This document shows positions 1 to 6,082 of a stretch of 6,252 nt of DNA, piece by piece (the first letter of the stretch is position 1; each line of letters opens with the position of its first letter). Source of the DNA: JBOFCO01 sp051646105 (lineage in GTDB: Bacteria; Pseudomonadota; Alphaproteobacteria; Rhodobacterales; Rhodobacteraceae); NCBI GenBank assembly GCA_051646105.1, contig JBOFCO010000121.1:1-6252 (forward strand), written 5' to 3'. The notes under the pieces are model-generated. The model had not been told where the DNA came from, made no database searches, and saw only the letters and a list, made by a program, of their open reading frames with translations. The position numbers were made by a program, and so were the translations under genes.

Positions 1-517
1 CATGGAGCGTCTTGGCCGCGCGCATTACCGTATCCGCCAGCATGCGCAGGAACTGGGCGGCGTAACAGTCGGTGCAACCGTCGTGGGACTGCTGGTCTGG
101 GAGGATAGTTTCGCCTGCATCTGGTCGGGCGACAGCCGCATCTACCGCATGCGTGACGGTGTGCTGGTCCAGCAGACACAGGACCACACCGAAGTGCGCG
201 CCCTGCTGGAGGCAGGCATGATCACCGAGGACGAGGCGCTGACCTGGCCCCGGCGCAACGTGATCACGCGGGCGATTGGCGTGACCGAAGAACCGATGTG
301 CGACGTGATCAGCGACCGTTTGCAGGTAGGGGATGCCTTTCTGCTGTGCTCTGACGGGTTGACCGAACATAACGAAGACTGGGATATCGCGCAGGCCATG
401 GCCAACGGGCGAACGGCACAGGAAGTCTGCGACATGCTGATTGCCCAAACGCTGGAGCGTGGGGCCAAGGACAACGTGACGGTCATGGTCGTGCGTTGCC
501 ACGGAGTTTCAGCATGA
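1..517 (+). CDS. pppA: PP2C-family Ser/Thr protein phosphatase, T6SS PppA type (5' partial)
   Basis: Metal-dependent (PPM/PP2C) phosphatase expected to remove phosphate from the targets of the adjacent kinase, and so to switch the T6SS off. Reading from base 2, 171 residues are visible. Seen: GVTVGATVVGLLV (about 20-32), the WSGDSRIYRMRDG core motif (41-53), QDHT (60-63), the metal-binding LLCSDGLT (114-121) and the C-terminal metal-binding KDNVTVMVV (156-164). The N-terminal part of the fold, with the RxxNED-type metal motif, is missing. Family members are about 230-260 residues, so roughly 70 residues lie upstream of the window; the ATG at base 2 is probably internal and not the start. The stop TGA overlaps the kinase ATG (ATGA, 514-517), which indicates one operon with coupled translation. 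The family assignment is firm. The PppA role is inferred from the neighbours. Confidence 0.93.
   Translation, partial: MERLGRAHYRIRQHAQELGGVTVGATVVGLLVWEDSFACIWSGDSRIYRMRDGVLVQQTQDHTEVRALLEAGMITEDEALTWPRRNVITRAIGVTEEPMCDVISDRLQVGDAFLLCSDGLTEHNEDWDIAQAMANGRTAQEVCDMLIAQTLERGAKDNVTVMVVRCHGVSA
503..517 (+). promoter_or_regulatory. Ribosome binding site and ATGA stop/start overlap at pppA-ppkA
   Basis: GGAG at 503-506 lies 7 bases before the ATG at 514, and the TGA stop of the phosphatase shares two bases with that ATG. This decides the kinase start: the same frame is open from a TTG at 496, but that codon has no better Shine-Dalgarno sequence and would lengthen the overlap. Such ATGA junctions usually mean translational coupling, which would keep phosphatase and kinase amounts linked. 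Confidence 0.75.
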
Positions 518-2466
518 CCGAGACGCCGGAAACCCCGCGTGCAGCCACGCCGACGCATGTGCCCCTGGGCACGCTGATCAACAACAACTACCGGGTTGAA
601 GAGCTGATCAACGCAGGCGGCATGGGCGAGGTGTTTCGCGGCACCAACGTGCATTCGGGCGATGAGGTGGCCATCAAGATCGTGCTGCAATCGCTCGCGC
701 ATGACGAAAAGGTGGCGGCCCTTTTCCGGCGCGAGGCGAGGGTTTTGTGCCAGTTGTCGGATCAGGCCATCGTGCGTTACTACAACTTTGTGCATGATGC
801 GGCGCTGGACCGGTTCTGCCTGATCATGCAGTTCATCGACGGCGTGCCGCTGTCGGAGCATGTGAAGCAGACAGCCCCGCTTACACTGGCCGAGGCACAG
901 CGCCTGATCCGCCGTCTGGCGCTGGGTCTGGACCGGGCGCATGCGATGGATGTGGTGCACCGCGATCTGTCGCCCGACAACGTGATGCTGCCGGGCGGCA
1001 AGGTGGACAACGCGGTGCTGATCGACTTCGGTATCGCGAAATCGACGGAAATGGCGGAAAGCACGCTGTTCGGGCAGATGGCGGGCAAGTTCAAATACGT
1101 CTCACCGGAACAGCTGGGCCATTTCGGCGGCGAAATCGGGCCGCGCACGGATATCTATGGCCTCGCGCTGCTGATGGCGGCGGCTGTGCGGGGAGAGCCG
1201 ATTGACATGGGCGGTTCCGTGGTAGAGGCGGTGAATGCACGGCGGGCGATCCCGGATTTGACTGGCGTCTACCCGGAACTGCGCCCGCTGTTCGCGCATA
1301 TGCTGGAACCTGACCCTGCCATGCGGCCTGCGCGCATGTCGGATGTGATCCGCCTGATGGACAATCCGCAGGAAATCCCTCCGCAATACGGTGCGGTTGC
1401 GGCCACGGATCGCACGATGATTGCGCCAATCGCAGGGATTGGTGCGCCGAATGCGCCTTACACCCCCAGTTTTGTGCAGCCGGGCGGCACCCAGTCCATC
1501 GCCGTGCCGGTGCCGGGATTGCGCCAGCCGCCGGGGCGCACGGCTGCACCGCAGATCGGCGTCGGGATCGGCCAGCCGCAGACGAGCTATCCGCAGACAG
1601 CCGCACCGCAGACGATGGCGCCGCTGCCGCCGGAACCGAAATCGCGTGGCGGCATGGTCATGATCCTGTTGCTGGCGGCTGCGGCCGCAGGCGGCGCTGG
1701 TTTTGCCTGGCAGCAAGGGCTGATCGGCGCATCGGCTGTGGTCGCGCCTGATGATACACCGACTGAGCCTATGGGTGATCCAGACCCGAACGGGAATGTC
1801 GCACCTGCTGATCCTGCGGAAATCACAGCGAACACCGACACGCGGGATGGCTTCCTTTCGGCCTATGATGCCGGGGCCTGCACCTATGCTGCACGGATTG
1901 ATGCGGGGCCGGATGCAGGCATGATTCAGGGCTTTGCGACAACCGCTGATGGCGGCAAGGGCTTTGATGGCCTGCCTGACGCCTATGACACCAAGTTTGG
2001 CAGCAAACCCAACGTGCTGGTTGGCATGGTCAGCGAAAGCCAGTGCCCCGTTCTGGACCTTGCCCGGAAAGTGCAGGCGATGGGCGGCGTATCACCCGTT
2101 GTCACGCTGGACAGCTATGTCATGCAGGCAGGCGGTTCCATCGTCGGGCAGGTGCGTGAAAAACGCGGCCGCACGATATGGATGGTTCTGGTGTCGCCCA
2201 AAGGCCAGGTATTCAACCTGACGGATCGGCTGACGGACCAGCCGGATGGCAGCTCTACCCTGTCGTTCCAGCTGAACGCACCGACCGGACCCGAAACCCA
2301 GAATTACCTGATCCTGACACTGGCCACGGATGACCCGCTGATCAGTGCCGCAGCGGCCAAGGTCGGGGCACCTGCCGCAACGCTGCTGCCCGTGATCCTG
2401 ACCGAAGTGCAGGGGCGCGGCGGCGGGGCTGCGGCATCGCTTGCGTGGTTTCAGCAAAAGCCATAG
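514..2466 (+). CDS. ppkA: Membrane-anchored Ser/Thr protein kinase, T6SS PpkA type
   Basis: Hanks-type kinase of 650 residues, expected to phosphorylate a T6SS component such as the FHA protein or its partner and so trigger assembly. Kinase domain at about 26-285: glycine loop NAGGMGEVFRG (33-43), VAIK lysine K55, alpha-C glutamate E74, catalytic loop HRDLSPDN (149-156), DFG (171-173) and SPEQ (197-200) closing the activation segment. The usual lysine of HRDLKPEN is serine here (S153). A Pro/Ala/Gln-rich linker (about 290-375) is followed by one membrane helix (about 380-402), giving a cytoplasmic kinase and a periplasmic C-terminus. The periplasmic part (403-650) has cysteines C456 and C511 bounding a segment that looks BON-like, then a beta-rich domain (about 530-610) recalling DUF4384-like folds. 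Both of these are low-certainty impressions. P. aeruginosa PpkA carries a VWA domain in its C-terminal region; I see no clear one here. The start is set by GGAG at 503-506. Confidence 0.92.
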   Translation: MTETPETPRAATPTHVPLGTLINNNYRVEELINAGGMGEVFRGTNVHSGDEVAIKIVLQSLAHDEKVAALFRREARVLCQLSDQAIVRYYNFVHDAALDRFCLIMQFIDGVPLSEHVKQTAPLTLAEAQRLIRRLALGLDRAHAMDVVHRDLSPDNVMLPGGKVDNAVLIDFGIAKSTEMAESTLFGQMAGKFKYVSPEQLGHFGGEIGPRTDIYGLALLMAAAVRGEPIDMGGSVVEAVNARRAIPDLTGVYPELRPLFAHMLEPDPAMRPARMSDVIRLMDNPQEIPPQYGAVAATDRTMIAPIAGIGAPNAPYTPSFVQPGGTQSIAVPVPGLRQPPGRTAAPQIGVGIGQPQTSYPQTAAPQTMAPLPPEPKSRGGMVMILLLAAAAAGGAGFAWQQGLIGASAVVAPDDTPTEPMGDPDPNGNVAPADPAEITANTDTRDGFLSAYDAGACTYAARIDAGPDAGMIQGFATTADGGKGFDGLPDAYDTKFGSKPNVLVGMVSESQCPVLDLARKVQAMGGVSPVVTLDSYVMQAGGSIVGQVREKRGRTIWMVLVSPKGQVFNLTDRLTDQPDGSSTLSFQLNAPTGPETQNYLILTLATDDPLISAAAAKVGAPAATLLPVILTEVQGRGGGAAASLAWFQQKP

Positions 2467-2517
2467 CGTGGTCATCAGAAGTATTTGTCTGTGACTCACT
2501 TTTGAACGACCACACGC
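2466..2517 (+). other. Imperfect long stem-loop between ppkA and the DUF6931-like gene
   Basis: The gap can fold as one extended hairpin. The outer arm GCGTGGTC (2466-2473) pairs with GACCA (2508-2512) and CGC (2515-2517), leaving C2513-A2514 as a bulge. After a small internal loop (A2474 against A2506-C2507), the inner arm TCAGAAGT (2475-2482) pairs with ACTTTTGA (2498-2505) with one G-U pair. The apical loop is 2483-2497. This gives 16 base pairs in total. No T-run follows, so it is not a standard intrinsic terminator. It ends 5 bases before the candidate ATG at 2523, so it could shield that start or act as an mRNA-processing or stability element. Seen by eye only; no folding energy was computed. 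Confidence 0.45.
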
Positions 2518-2522
2518 AGCCG

Positions 2523-3131
2523 ATGGATTTCTGCATCATGGATGTTTCCCCCGAACCCGACCCCGATCTTGAAAAGACCAGACCACCAATGGCAGCTGTG
2601 CGGTACGAGACACTGGTCGATCTCTATGCCGCCATCCCGCAACTGGCAGAGCTGACACAGGCGAGGCCAAAGCCTGATGATGACGCCTTGCGTTTCCTGA
2701 TGCGCCTGCGGTCCTCGACGACACCGGAAGAGGCGGTGACGTTCACGGCCTTTGCGGTGCAGCCCAAACTGGCAATCTGGTGGGCGCATGAATGCCTGCG
2801 GTTGCTGCCGGACGCCTTGTCCACGCTGGACCGCGAGATGATGGAGAAAGTGGCGCGCTGGATTGGCGGGGGCGAAACCGCAGACAGGCACCTGATCATG
2901 CGCGATGCGCTGTGGGCCCCCACACGGTCGCCGGGTGTGATGCTGGGGCTGGCGGTGGGTTGGTCGGGCGGCTCCATTGCGCCGAATGATCCGGCACCCG
3001 TGCCGCTGCATCGCAGCCCGCGGGCAATCAACACGGCGGTGCTGTCACTACTGGCAAAGGCGGACATGAGCCGCCGGTCGATCTGTCTGGCACGATTCAT
3101 TGATATGGCGGAATCGCTATTCCGGCTTTAG
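2523..3131 (+). CDS. T6SS-associated protein of unknown function, DUF6931-like
   Basis: Soluble protein of about 202 residues with no signal peptide or membrane helix. Visible marks, numbered from 2523: an N-terminal segment around RYETLVDLYAAIPQLAEL, a double tryptophan in AIWWAHECLRLLP (WW at 86-87), a helical RWIGGGETADR stretch, and W-SGGS followed by IAPNDPAPVP (SGGS at 148-151). This WW...SGGS-ap...vP pattern resembles what I recall of DUF6931, whose members have no assigned biochemical role; that match is from memory. It sits between ppkA and the FHA gene, so a part in the phosphorylation switch is a reasonable guess only. The start is uncertain: ATG 2523 and ATG 2538 are both possible with weak Shine-Dalgarno sequences, ATG 2589 would still keep most of the domain, and a GTG at 2445 would overlap ppkA by 22 bases. 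Confidence 0.8.
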   Translation: MDFCIMDVSPEPDPDLEKTRPPMAAVRYETLVDLYAAIPQLAELTQARPKPDDDALRFLMRLRSSTTPEEAVTFTAFAVQPKLAIWWAHECLRLLPDALSTLDREMMEKVARWIGGGETADRHLIMRDALWAPTRSPGVMLGLAVGWSGGSIAPNDPAPVPLHRSPRAINTAVLSLLAKADMSRRSICLARFIDMAESLFRL

Positions 3132-3161
3132 GTCAGTGTGGAAGGCGGCTAGTTTACCCAC

Positions 3162-4607
3162 ATGACCCTGACGTTACGCATCGAAAACTACCAAAGTCTC
3201 GAAGGCGGCAGCCCTATCGAAGTGTCCAGCACGGGTCGATCTTTGCGGATAGGGCGGGCGAACGGGATGGACTGGGTTCTGCCGGACCCGACACGGTTCA
3301 TCAGCAGTCACCACTTCGACATGGATTTCCACGAAGGCGCGTGGTGGCTGACCGACAAGTCAACCAACGGCACGTTTCTGGTGGGTCAACCCTATCGGCT
3401 GGACGGACCATACCGTGTGAACTCTGGTGATCGTTTTCAGGTCGGCCAGTACTTCGTCATCGTGCGTATCGGTGCGGCGGCGCAGGCCGTGGCGCAGGGC
3501 TATGGCCAGCCCGCCCCATATGGCGGTTATGCCCCGCCCCCGGCCGCGCATAACGATGATCCCTGGGCCGTGGGTACGCCGGTTGCAGCACCGATCGATC
3601 CCATGCCGCGTGCCGACGGGCGGCGCATGGCGGATTTTTCGGATGATTTCATCGTGACGCCCGTACCGCAGGGCCAGCCCACGCCATTCCCGCCGCAATA
3701 CATGCCCGCAGCACCTATCCCGCCTGCTGTCGGCCCGTCAGGCACGCCGTTCGGGTCACAGCCACAGTCCCTCGTGGGCGGCGCCGGCCTGACCGGCCCG
3801 GCGTCAGCCCCTCCCTTGCCACTGGCAACGCCGCCCGCCTTTGGTGCCCCGCCTCCGCCTCCGCCCTCCATCGGATTTGCGCCGCCTCCGCACGCCGTTG
3901 CTCCGCTGGCTTCGGACGCACCGCTTGCCGCCACTCCCCAATCCCTGCCCATGCCCGCACCTGCGGCCCCGGCTGCTGCCCCGACGCCCGCAGACAAGGC
4001 CGCGCCGCAAGCCTTTCTGCGCGCATTCTGCGAAGGGGCGGGTCTGCCAACGGACAAGCTGGGCAACCTGCTGCCAGAAACCTTTGCGCATGAACTGGGC
4101 CGCACGATGCGCATTGTGGCCACCGAACTTATGGCACTGCTGCAGGACCGTGCGACAACCAAGCGCTTCACCAAAGGCGGCGACCGCACGATGATCGGGG
4201 CGACGAACAACAATCCGCTGAAGTTTCTGCCCGACTCCGCGCAGGCGCTGGAGGTCATGTTCCTGACGCCGCGAGAAGGCTTCCTGAAAGGCGGGGATGG
4301 CGTGGCATCTGGTCTTGCGGACGTGCGCCTGCATCAGATGGCCGTGTTTGCGGCCATTCAGCCTGCCTTGATCAAGCTGCTGGCCGACCTTGCACCCGAA
4401 GCAATTGATGACGGGTCAGGGGGCGGCCTGCTGGGCGGCGGCGCAAACAAGAAAAAGGCATGGGATACCTATGTCGAACGCTGGGACGCCAAGGCGGGCA
4501 AGCATGAAAACGGCATGCTCGATGTGTTTCTGGCCAACTTCGCCGAAAGTTATTCCGCAGCCGTGGCAGCAGCGCGCAAGGACGGCGGTCCGGGGAGTGT
4601 TGACTGA
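3162..4607 (+). CDS. tagH: T6SS FHA-domain scaffold protein (TagH/Fha)
   Basis: Cytoplasmic phosphothreonine-reading protein of 481 residues that in other species binds a phosphorylated T6SS partner, or is itself phosphorylated by PpkA, to promote assembly. FHA domain at about 1-105 with the binding loops intact: IGR (30-32), the LPDPTRFISSHH segment with SSHH at 48-51, and DKSTNGTFL (65-73). Next comes a long Pro/Ala-rich low-complexity linker (about 110-283) including polyproline runs. The C-terminal domain (about 284-475) is the one typical of T6SS FHA proteins: RAFCEGAGLP, then ATNNNPLKFL and DVRLHQMAVFAAIQPAL, ending in a KKKAWDTYVERWD helix. ATG 3162 is the first start in frame after a TAG at 3150-3152. 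GGAAGG at 3140-3145 is rather far upstream (16 bases), so initiation may be weak. The neighbours pppA, ppkA and tssA fit this role. Confidence 0.93.
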   Translation: MTLTLRIENYQSLEGGSPIEVSSTGRSLRIGRANGMDWVLPDPTRFISSHHFDMDFHEGAWWLTDKSTNGTFLVGQPYRLDGPYRVNSGDRFQVGQYFVIVRIGAAAQAVAQGYGQPAPYGGYAPPPAAHNDDPWAVGTPVAAPIDPMPRADGRRMADFSDDFIVTPVPQGQPTPFPPQYMPAAPIPPAVGPSGTPFGSQPQSLVGGAGLTGPASAPPLPLATPPAFGAPPPPPPSIGFAPPPHAVAPLASDAPLAATPQSLPMPAPAAPAAAPTPADKAAPQAFLRAFCEGAGLPTDKLGNLLPETFAHELGRTMRIVATELMALLQDRATTKRFTKGGDRTMIGATNNNPLKFLPDSAQALEVMFLTPREGFLKGGDGVASGLADVRLHQMAVFAAIQPALIKLLADLAPEAIDDGSGGGLLGGGANKKKAWDTYVERWDAKAGKHENGMLDVFLANFAESYSAAVAAARKDGGPGSVD

Positions 4608-4627
4608 ACTGGCAGCACTGCTAGGGT
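4600..4627 (+). promoter_or_regulatory. Possible promoter upstream of tssA (weak)
   Basis: TTGACT (4600-4605) is a good -35 match. TAGGGT (4622-4627), 16 bases further on, is a poor -10 match that keeps T1, A2 and T6. The element starts in the last codons of the FHA gene and ends 29 bases before the tssA ATG. It may be chance; the gap is short enough for simple read-through from upstream. No factor-specific site is recognised. Confidence 0.22.
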
Positions 4628-4639
4628 CGGCAGCATTGC
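4611..4639 (+). repeat. Imperfect 11-base direct repeat in the tagH-tssA gap
   Basis: GGCAGCACTGC (4611-4621) recurs as GGCAGCATTGC (4629-4639), 10 of 11 bases identical, start to start 18 bases. The first copy is also nearly palindromic (GCAG-CA-CTGC). The pair flanks the weak -10 candidate, so it could be an operator. In a gap of only 49 bases in GC-rich DNA, chance is also possible. Confidence 0.35.
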
Positions 4640-4647
4640 GGTGACGC

Positions 4648-4652
4648 GAGGA
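4648..4652 (+). promoter_or_regulatory. Ribosome binding site of tssA
   Basis: GAGGA ends 4 bases before the ATG at 4657. It is slightly close but is the only purine-rich match, and it supports ATG 4657 as the start. Confidence 0.6.
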
Positions 4653-4656
4653 TAAA

Positions 4657-6009
4657 ATGGCAATTGATTGGCTGACGGCTGAAATTTCCGAAGACGAACC
4701 CAGCGGCCCCGACCTTGCCGCAGCAGATGATGAGGCGTTTTCCGGGTTCTACTACGAGGCTGAAGGCGACCTGCCCGAACGCTATTTTGTTCCTGGTCTG
4801 CGCGGGCCAAAGGATGATTTCTCGCCCGGGTCGGTGTTTGATCCCAAAAGCGTGCCGCATGCCAAGTCGCGCGAAACCATTCTCAATCTGTTGAAACGGT
4901 CCCGCGATCTGCGCCTGCTGTCCCTTATGGCGCGGCAGCAGATTCTTGCAGGCCGGCTGGACGGCTTCGTTGAGGCACTTGAAGGTATGGCCGACCTTCT
5001 GGAAAGCCAGCCGTCAACCGTTCACCCCCAAGACATCGGCGACCGGCGCAGCACGCTTGAAGAACTTGCCAATCTCACAACCGTTCAGGCCCCGCTGCAA
5101 TACCTCAACATCGCCGGGCCGGGCGAGGTAACCTTGCGGCGGCATATGGCGGCAACCAAGCAGGTGGAGCCGCGCGAAGGTGAAGTCGGACTGAACGCCG
5201 GCAGTCTTCTCAGCAACATTGCGGCACCCGGCAACAAGGCGGCCGTCGATAACGCGCACCGGTTGCTCACGGCGGCCTGTGTGGCCATGACGCGCATGAA
5301 GGGGGCGTGCATTCGCGGTGATCGCCCCTTCACGCTGGGTGTGTCTGCAACGATCGATGTTATCGGCGACGTTCAGAAACTGATCGCACAGGCGCGGCCT
5401 GATCTTCAGCCGTGGTCCGAGGCCGGCACGGCTGACGTGGCAGTCGCAGCCGATGATGCGGTCAGCGACACCGGGGGCGATCATGCGACGGCTGCGCCAG
5501 CACTTGCGCAGACCGTGACACCCAACGTGCCTGCGCAGAAAGTGTCCGATCAGGGCACTGCGAAACAGGCACTGCGCGCCATCGAGATTTTCTTTGCGCG
5601 CAACGAACCTTCCTCTGCCGCCTTGTTGCTGGTCATCCAGGCGCGGCTGCTGGTCGGGAAGCCGCTGATCGAGGCCATCGAGACCTTGCTGCCCGAAGAC
5701 GCCAACAAGACCCGCATCGATTTTGGCCCCGACACCGGTTTTTCAATGTCGATGGACCGCCTGCGTCTGCTGTCCGCCGAGATGGCCAGGAACGCGCCAC
5801 CGCAGGTAGAGGAGCCGACGGAACCGCCGCCCGAAATCACCTCGCGCGCGGAAGTGGCAGGCTGGCTGCGCGGGGTCGATGAATATTTCCGGATTCGCGA
5901 GCCTGCGTCGCCGATTCCCCTTCTCTTGTCCCGTGCAAAAGCGTATCTTGATAAGGATTTCGGCGCACTTATTTCAGAATTGATGCCGGGGCGAGCCAAG
6001 GGGTCATGA
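4657..6009 (+). CDS. tssA: T6SS baseplate/sheath-assembly protein TssA (ImpA_N family)
   Basis: Cytoplasmic protein of 450 residues. In studied systems TssA recruits the baseplate and then caps the growing sheath-tube. The N-terminal ImpA_N region (about 8-175) shows the opening EISEDEPSGPDLAAADD (9-25), the RDLRLLSLMARQQILAG helix, the LEGMADLLESQPSTVHPQD stretch and an APLQYLNIAGPGEV segment. A charged Ala/Asp-rich linker (about 255-300) follows. The C-terminal portion carries two gapless copies of the ARNEPSSA...LL-type motif usual for TssA C-termini: 306-347 and 404-445, 13 of 42 residues identical. No membrane helix is visible, so this is not a membrane-anchored TssA variant. GAGGA at 4648-4652 supports the start. 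It lies 49 bases after tagH and 73 bases before tssB. Confidence 0.93.
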   Translation: MAIDWLTAEISEDEPSGPDLAAADDEAFSGFYYEAEGDLPERYFVPGLRGPKDDFSPGSVFDPKSVPHAKSRETILNLLKRSRDLRLLSLMARQQILAGRLDGFVEALEGMADLLESQPSTVHPQDIGDRRSTLEELANLTTVQAPLQYLNIAGPGEVTLRRHMAATKQVEPREGEVGLNAGSLLSNIAAPGNKAAVDNAHRLLTAACVAMTRMKGACIRGDRPFTLGVSATIDVIGDVQKLIAQARPDLQPWSEAGTADVAVAADDAVSDTGGDHATAAPALAQTVTPNVPAQKVSDQGTAKQALRAIEIFFARNEPSSAALLLVIQARLLVGKPLIEAIETLLPEDANKTRIDFGPDTGFSMSMDRLRLLSAEMARNAPPQVEEPTEPPPEITSRAEVAGWLRGVDEYFRIREPASPIPLLLSRAKAYLDKDFGALISELMPGRAKGS

Positions 6010-6028
6010 TTCCGTACCCCCAAACCCG

Positions 6029-6057
6029 TTGACTTTGATGTACAATGGCGGTTTCAT
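6029..6057 (+). promoter_or_regulatory. Candidate sigma-70-type promoter upstream of tssB
   Basis: TTGACT (6029-6034) is a good -35 element. TTTCAT (6052-6057) follows after exactly 17 bases and keeps 4 of 6 consensus -10 positions. A better-looking TACAAT (6041-6046) is only 6 bases from TTGACT, so it cannot pair with it. The 73-base gap (6010-6082) is the largest between the T6SS genes here, which fits an internal promoter for tssB and the genes after it. Transcription would begin about 20 bases before the ATG. Confidence 0.35.
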
Positions 6058-6069
6058 CCCGGCGAAACG

Positions 6070-6077
6070 AGGGAGAG
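6070..6077 (+). promoter_or_regulatory. Strong ribosome binding site of tssB
   Basis: AGGGAGAG lies 5 bases before the ATG at 6083. It is the strongest Shine-Dalgarno sequence in the window, in keeping with the need for many sheath subunits per machine. Confidence 0.7.
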
Positions 6078-6082
6078 ATTAA

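Noticed and set aside
2..4. ATG at base 2 as the true phosphatase start
   Set aside because: The PP2C fold would lack its N-terminal metal-binding motif; the gene almost certainly begins upstream of the window.
496..513. TTG at 496 as the kinase start
   Set aside because: ATG 514 has GGAG at a good distance and the classic ATGA overlap. The extra six residues add nothing recognisable.
142..960. Long open frame on the minus strand (272 codons) across pppA and ppkA
   Set aside because: It lies antisense to well-supported phosphatase and kinase domains, its translation shows no recognisable domain, and long antisense frames are expected in GC-rich coding DNA.
2445..2522. GTG 2445 as the start of the DUF6931-like gene
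   Set aside because: It would overlap ppkA by 22 bases and translate the hairpin gap into a stretch unlike the family; ATG 2523 or 2538 fits better, although neither has a strong ribosome binding site.
3527..4258. Minus-strand open frame (243 codons) rich in Gly/Ala opposite the FHA gene
   Set aside because: It is the complement of the Pro/Ala linker; its low-complexity composition simply mirrors the sense strand.
6000..6020. GGGGT...ACCCC hairpin at the tssA stop as a terminator
   Set aside because: The stem is only 5 pairs with an 11-base loop, no T-run follows, and tssB is expected to belong to the same expression unit.
6029..6046. TTGACT with TACAAT as a promoter pair
   Set aside because: Only 6 bases separate them, too short for sigma-70. 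TACAAT has no acceptable -35 at 16-18 bases upstream either (the bases there are C-rich). The pairing TTGACT-17-TTTCAT was kept instead.
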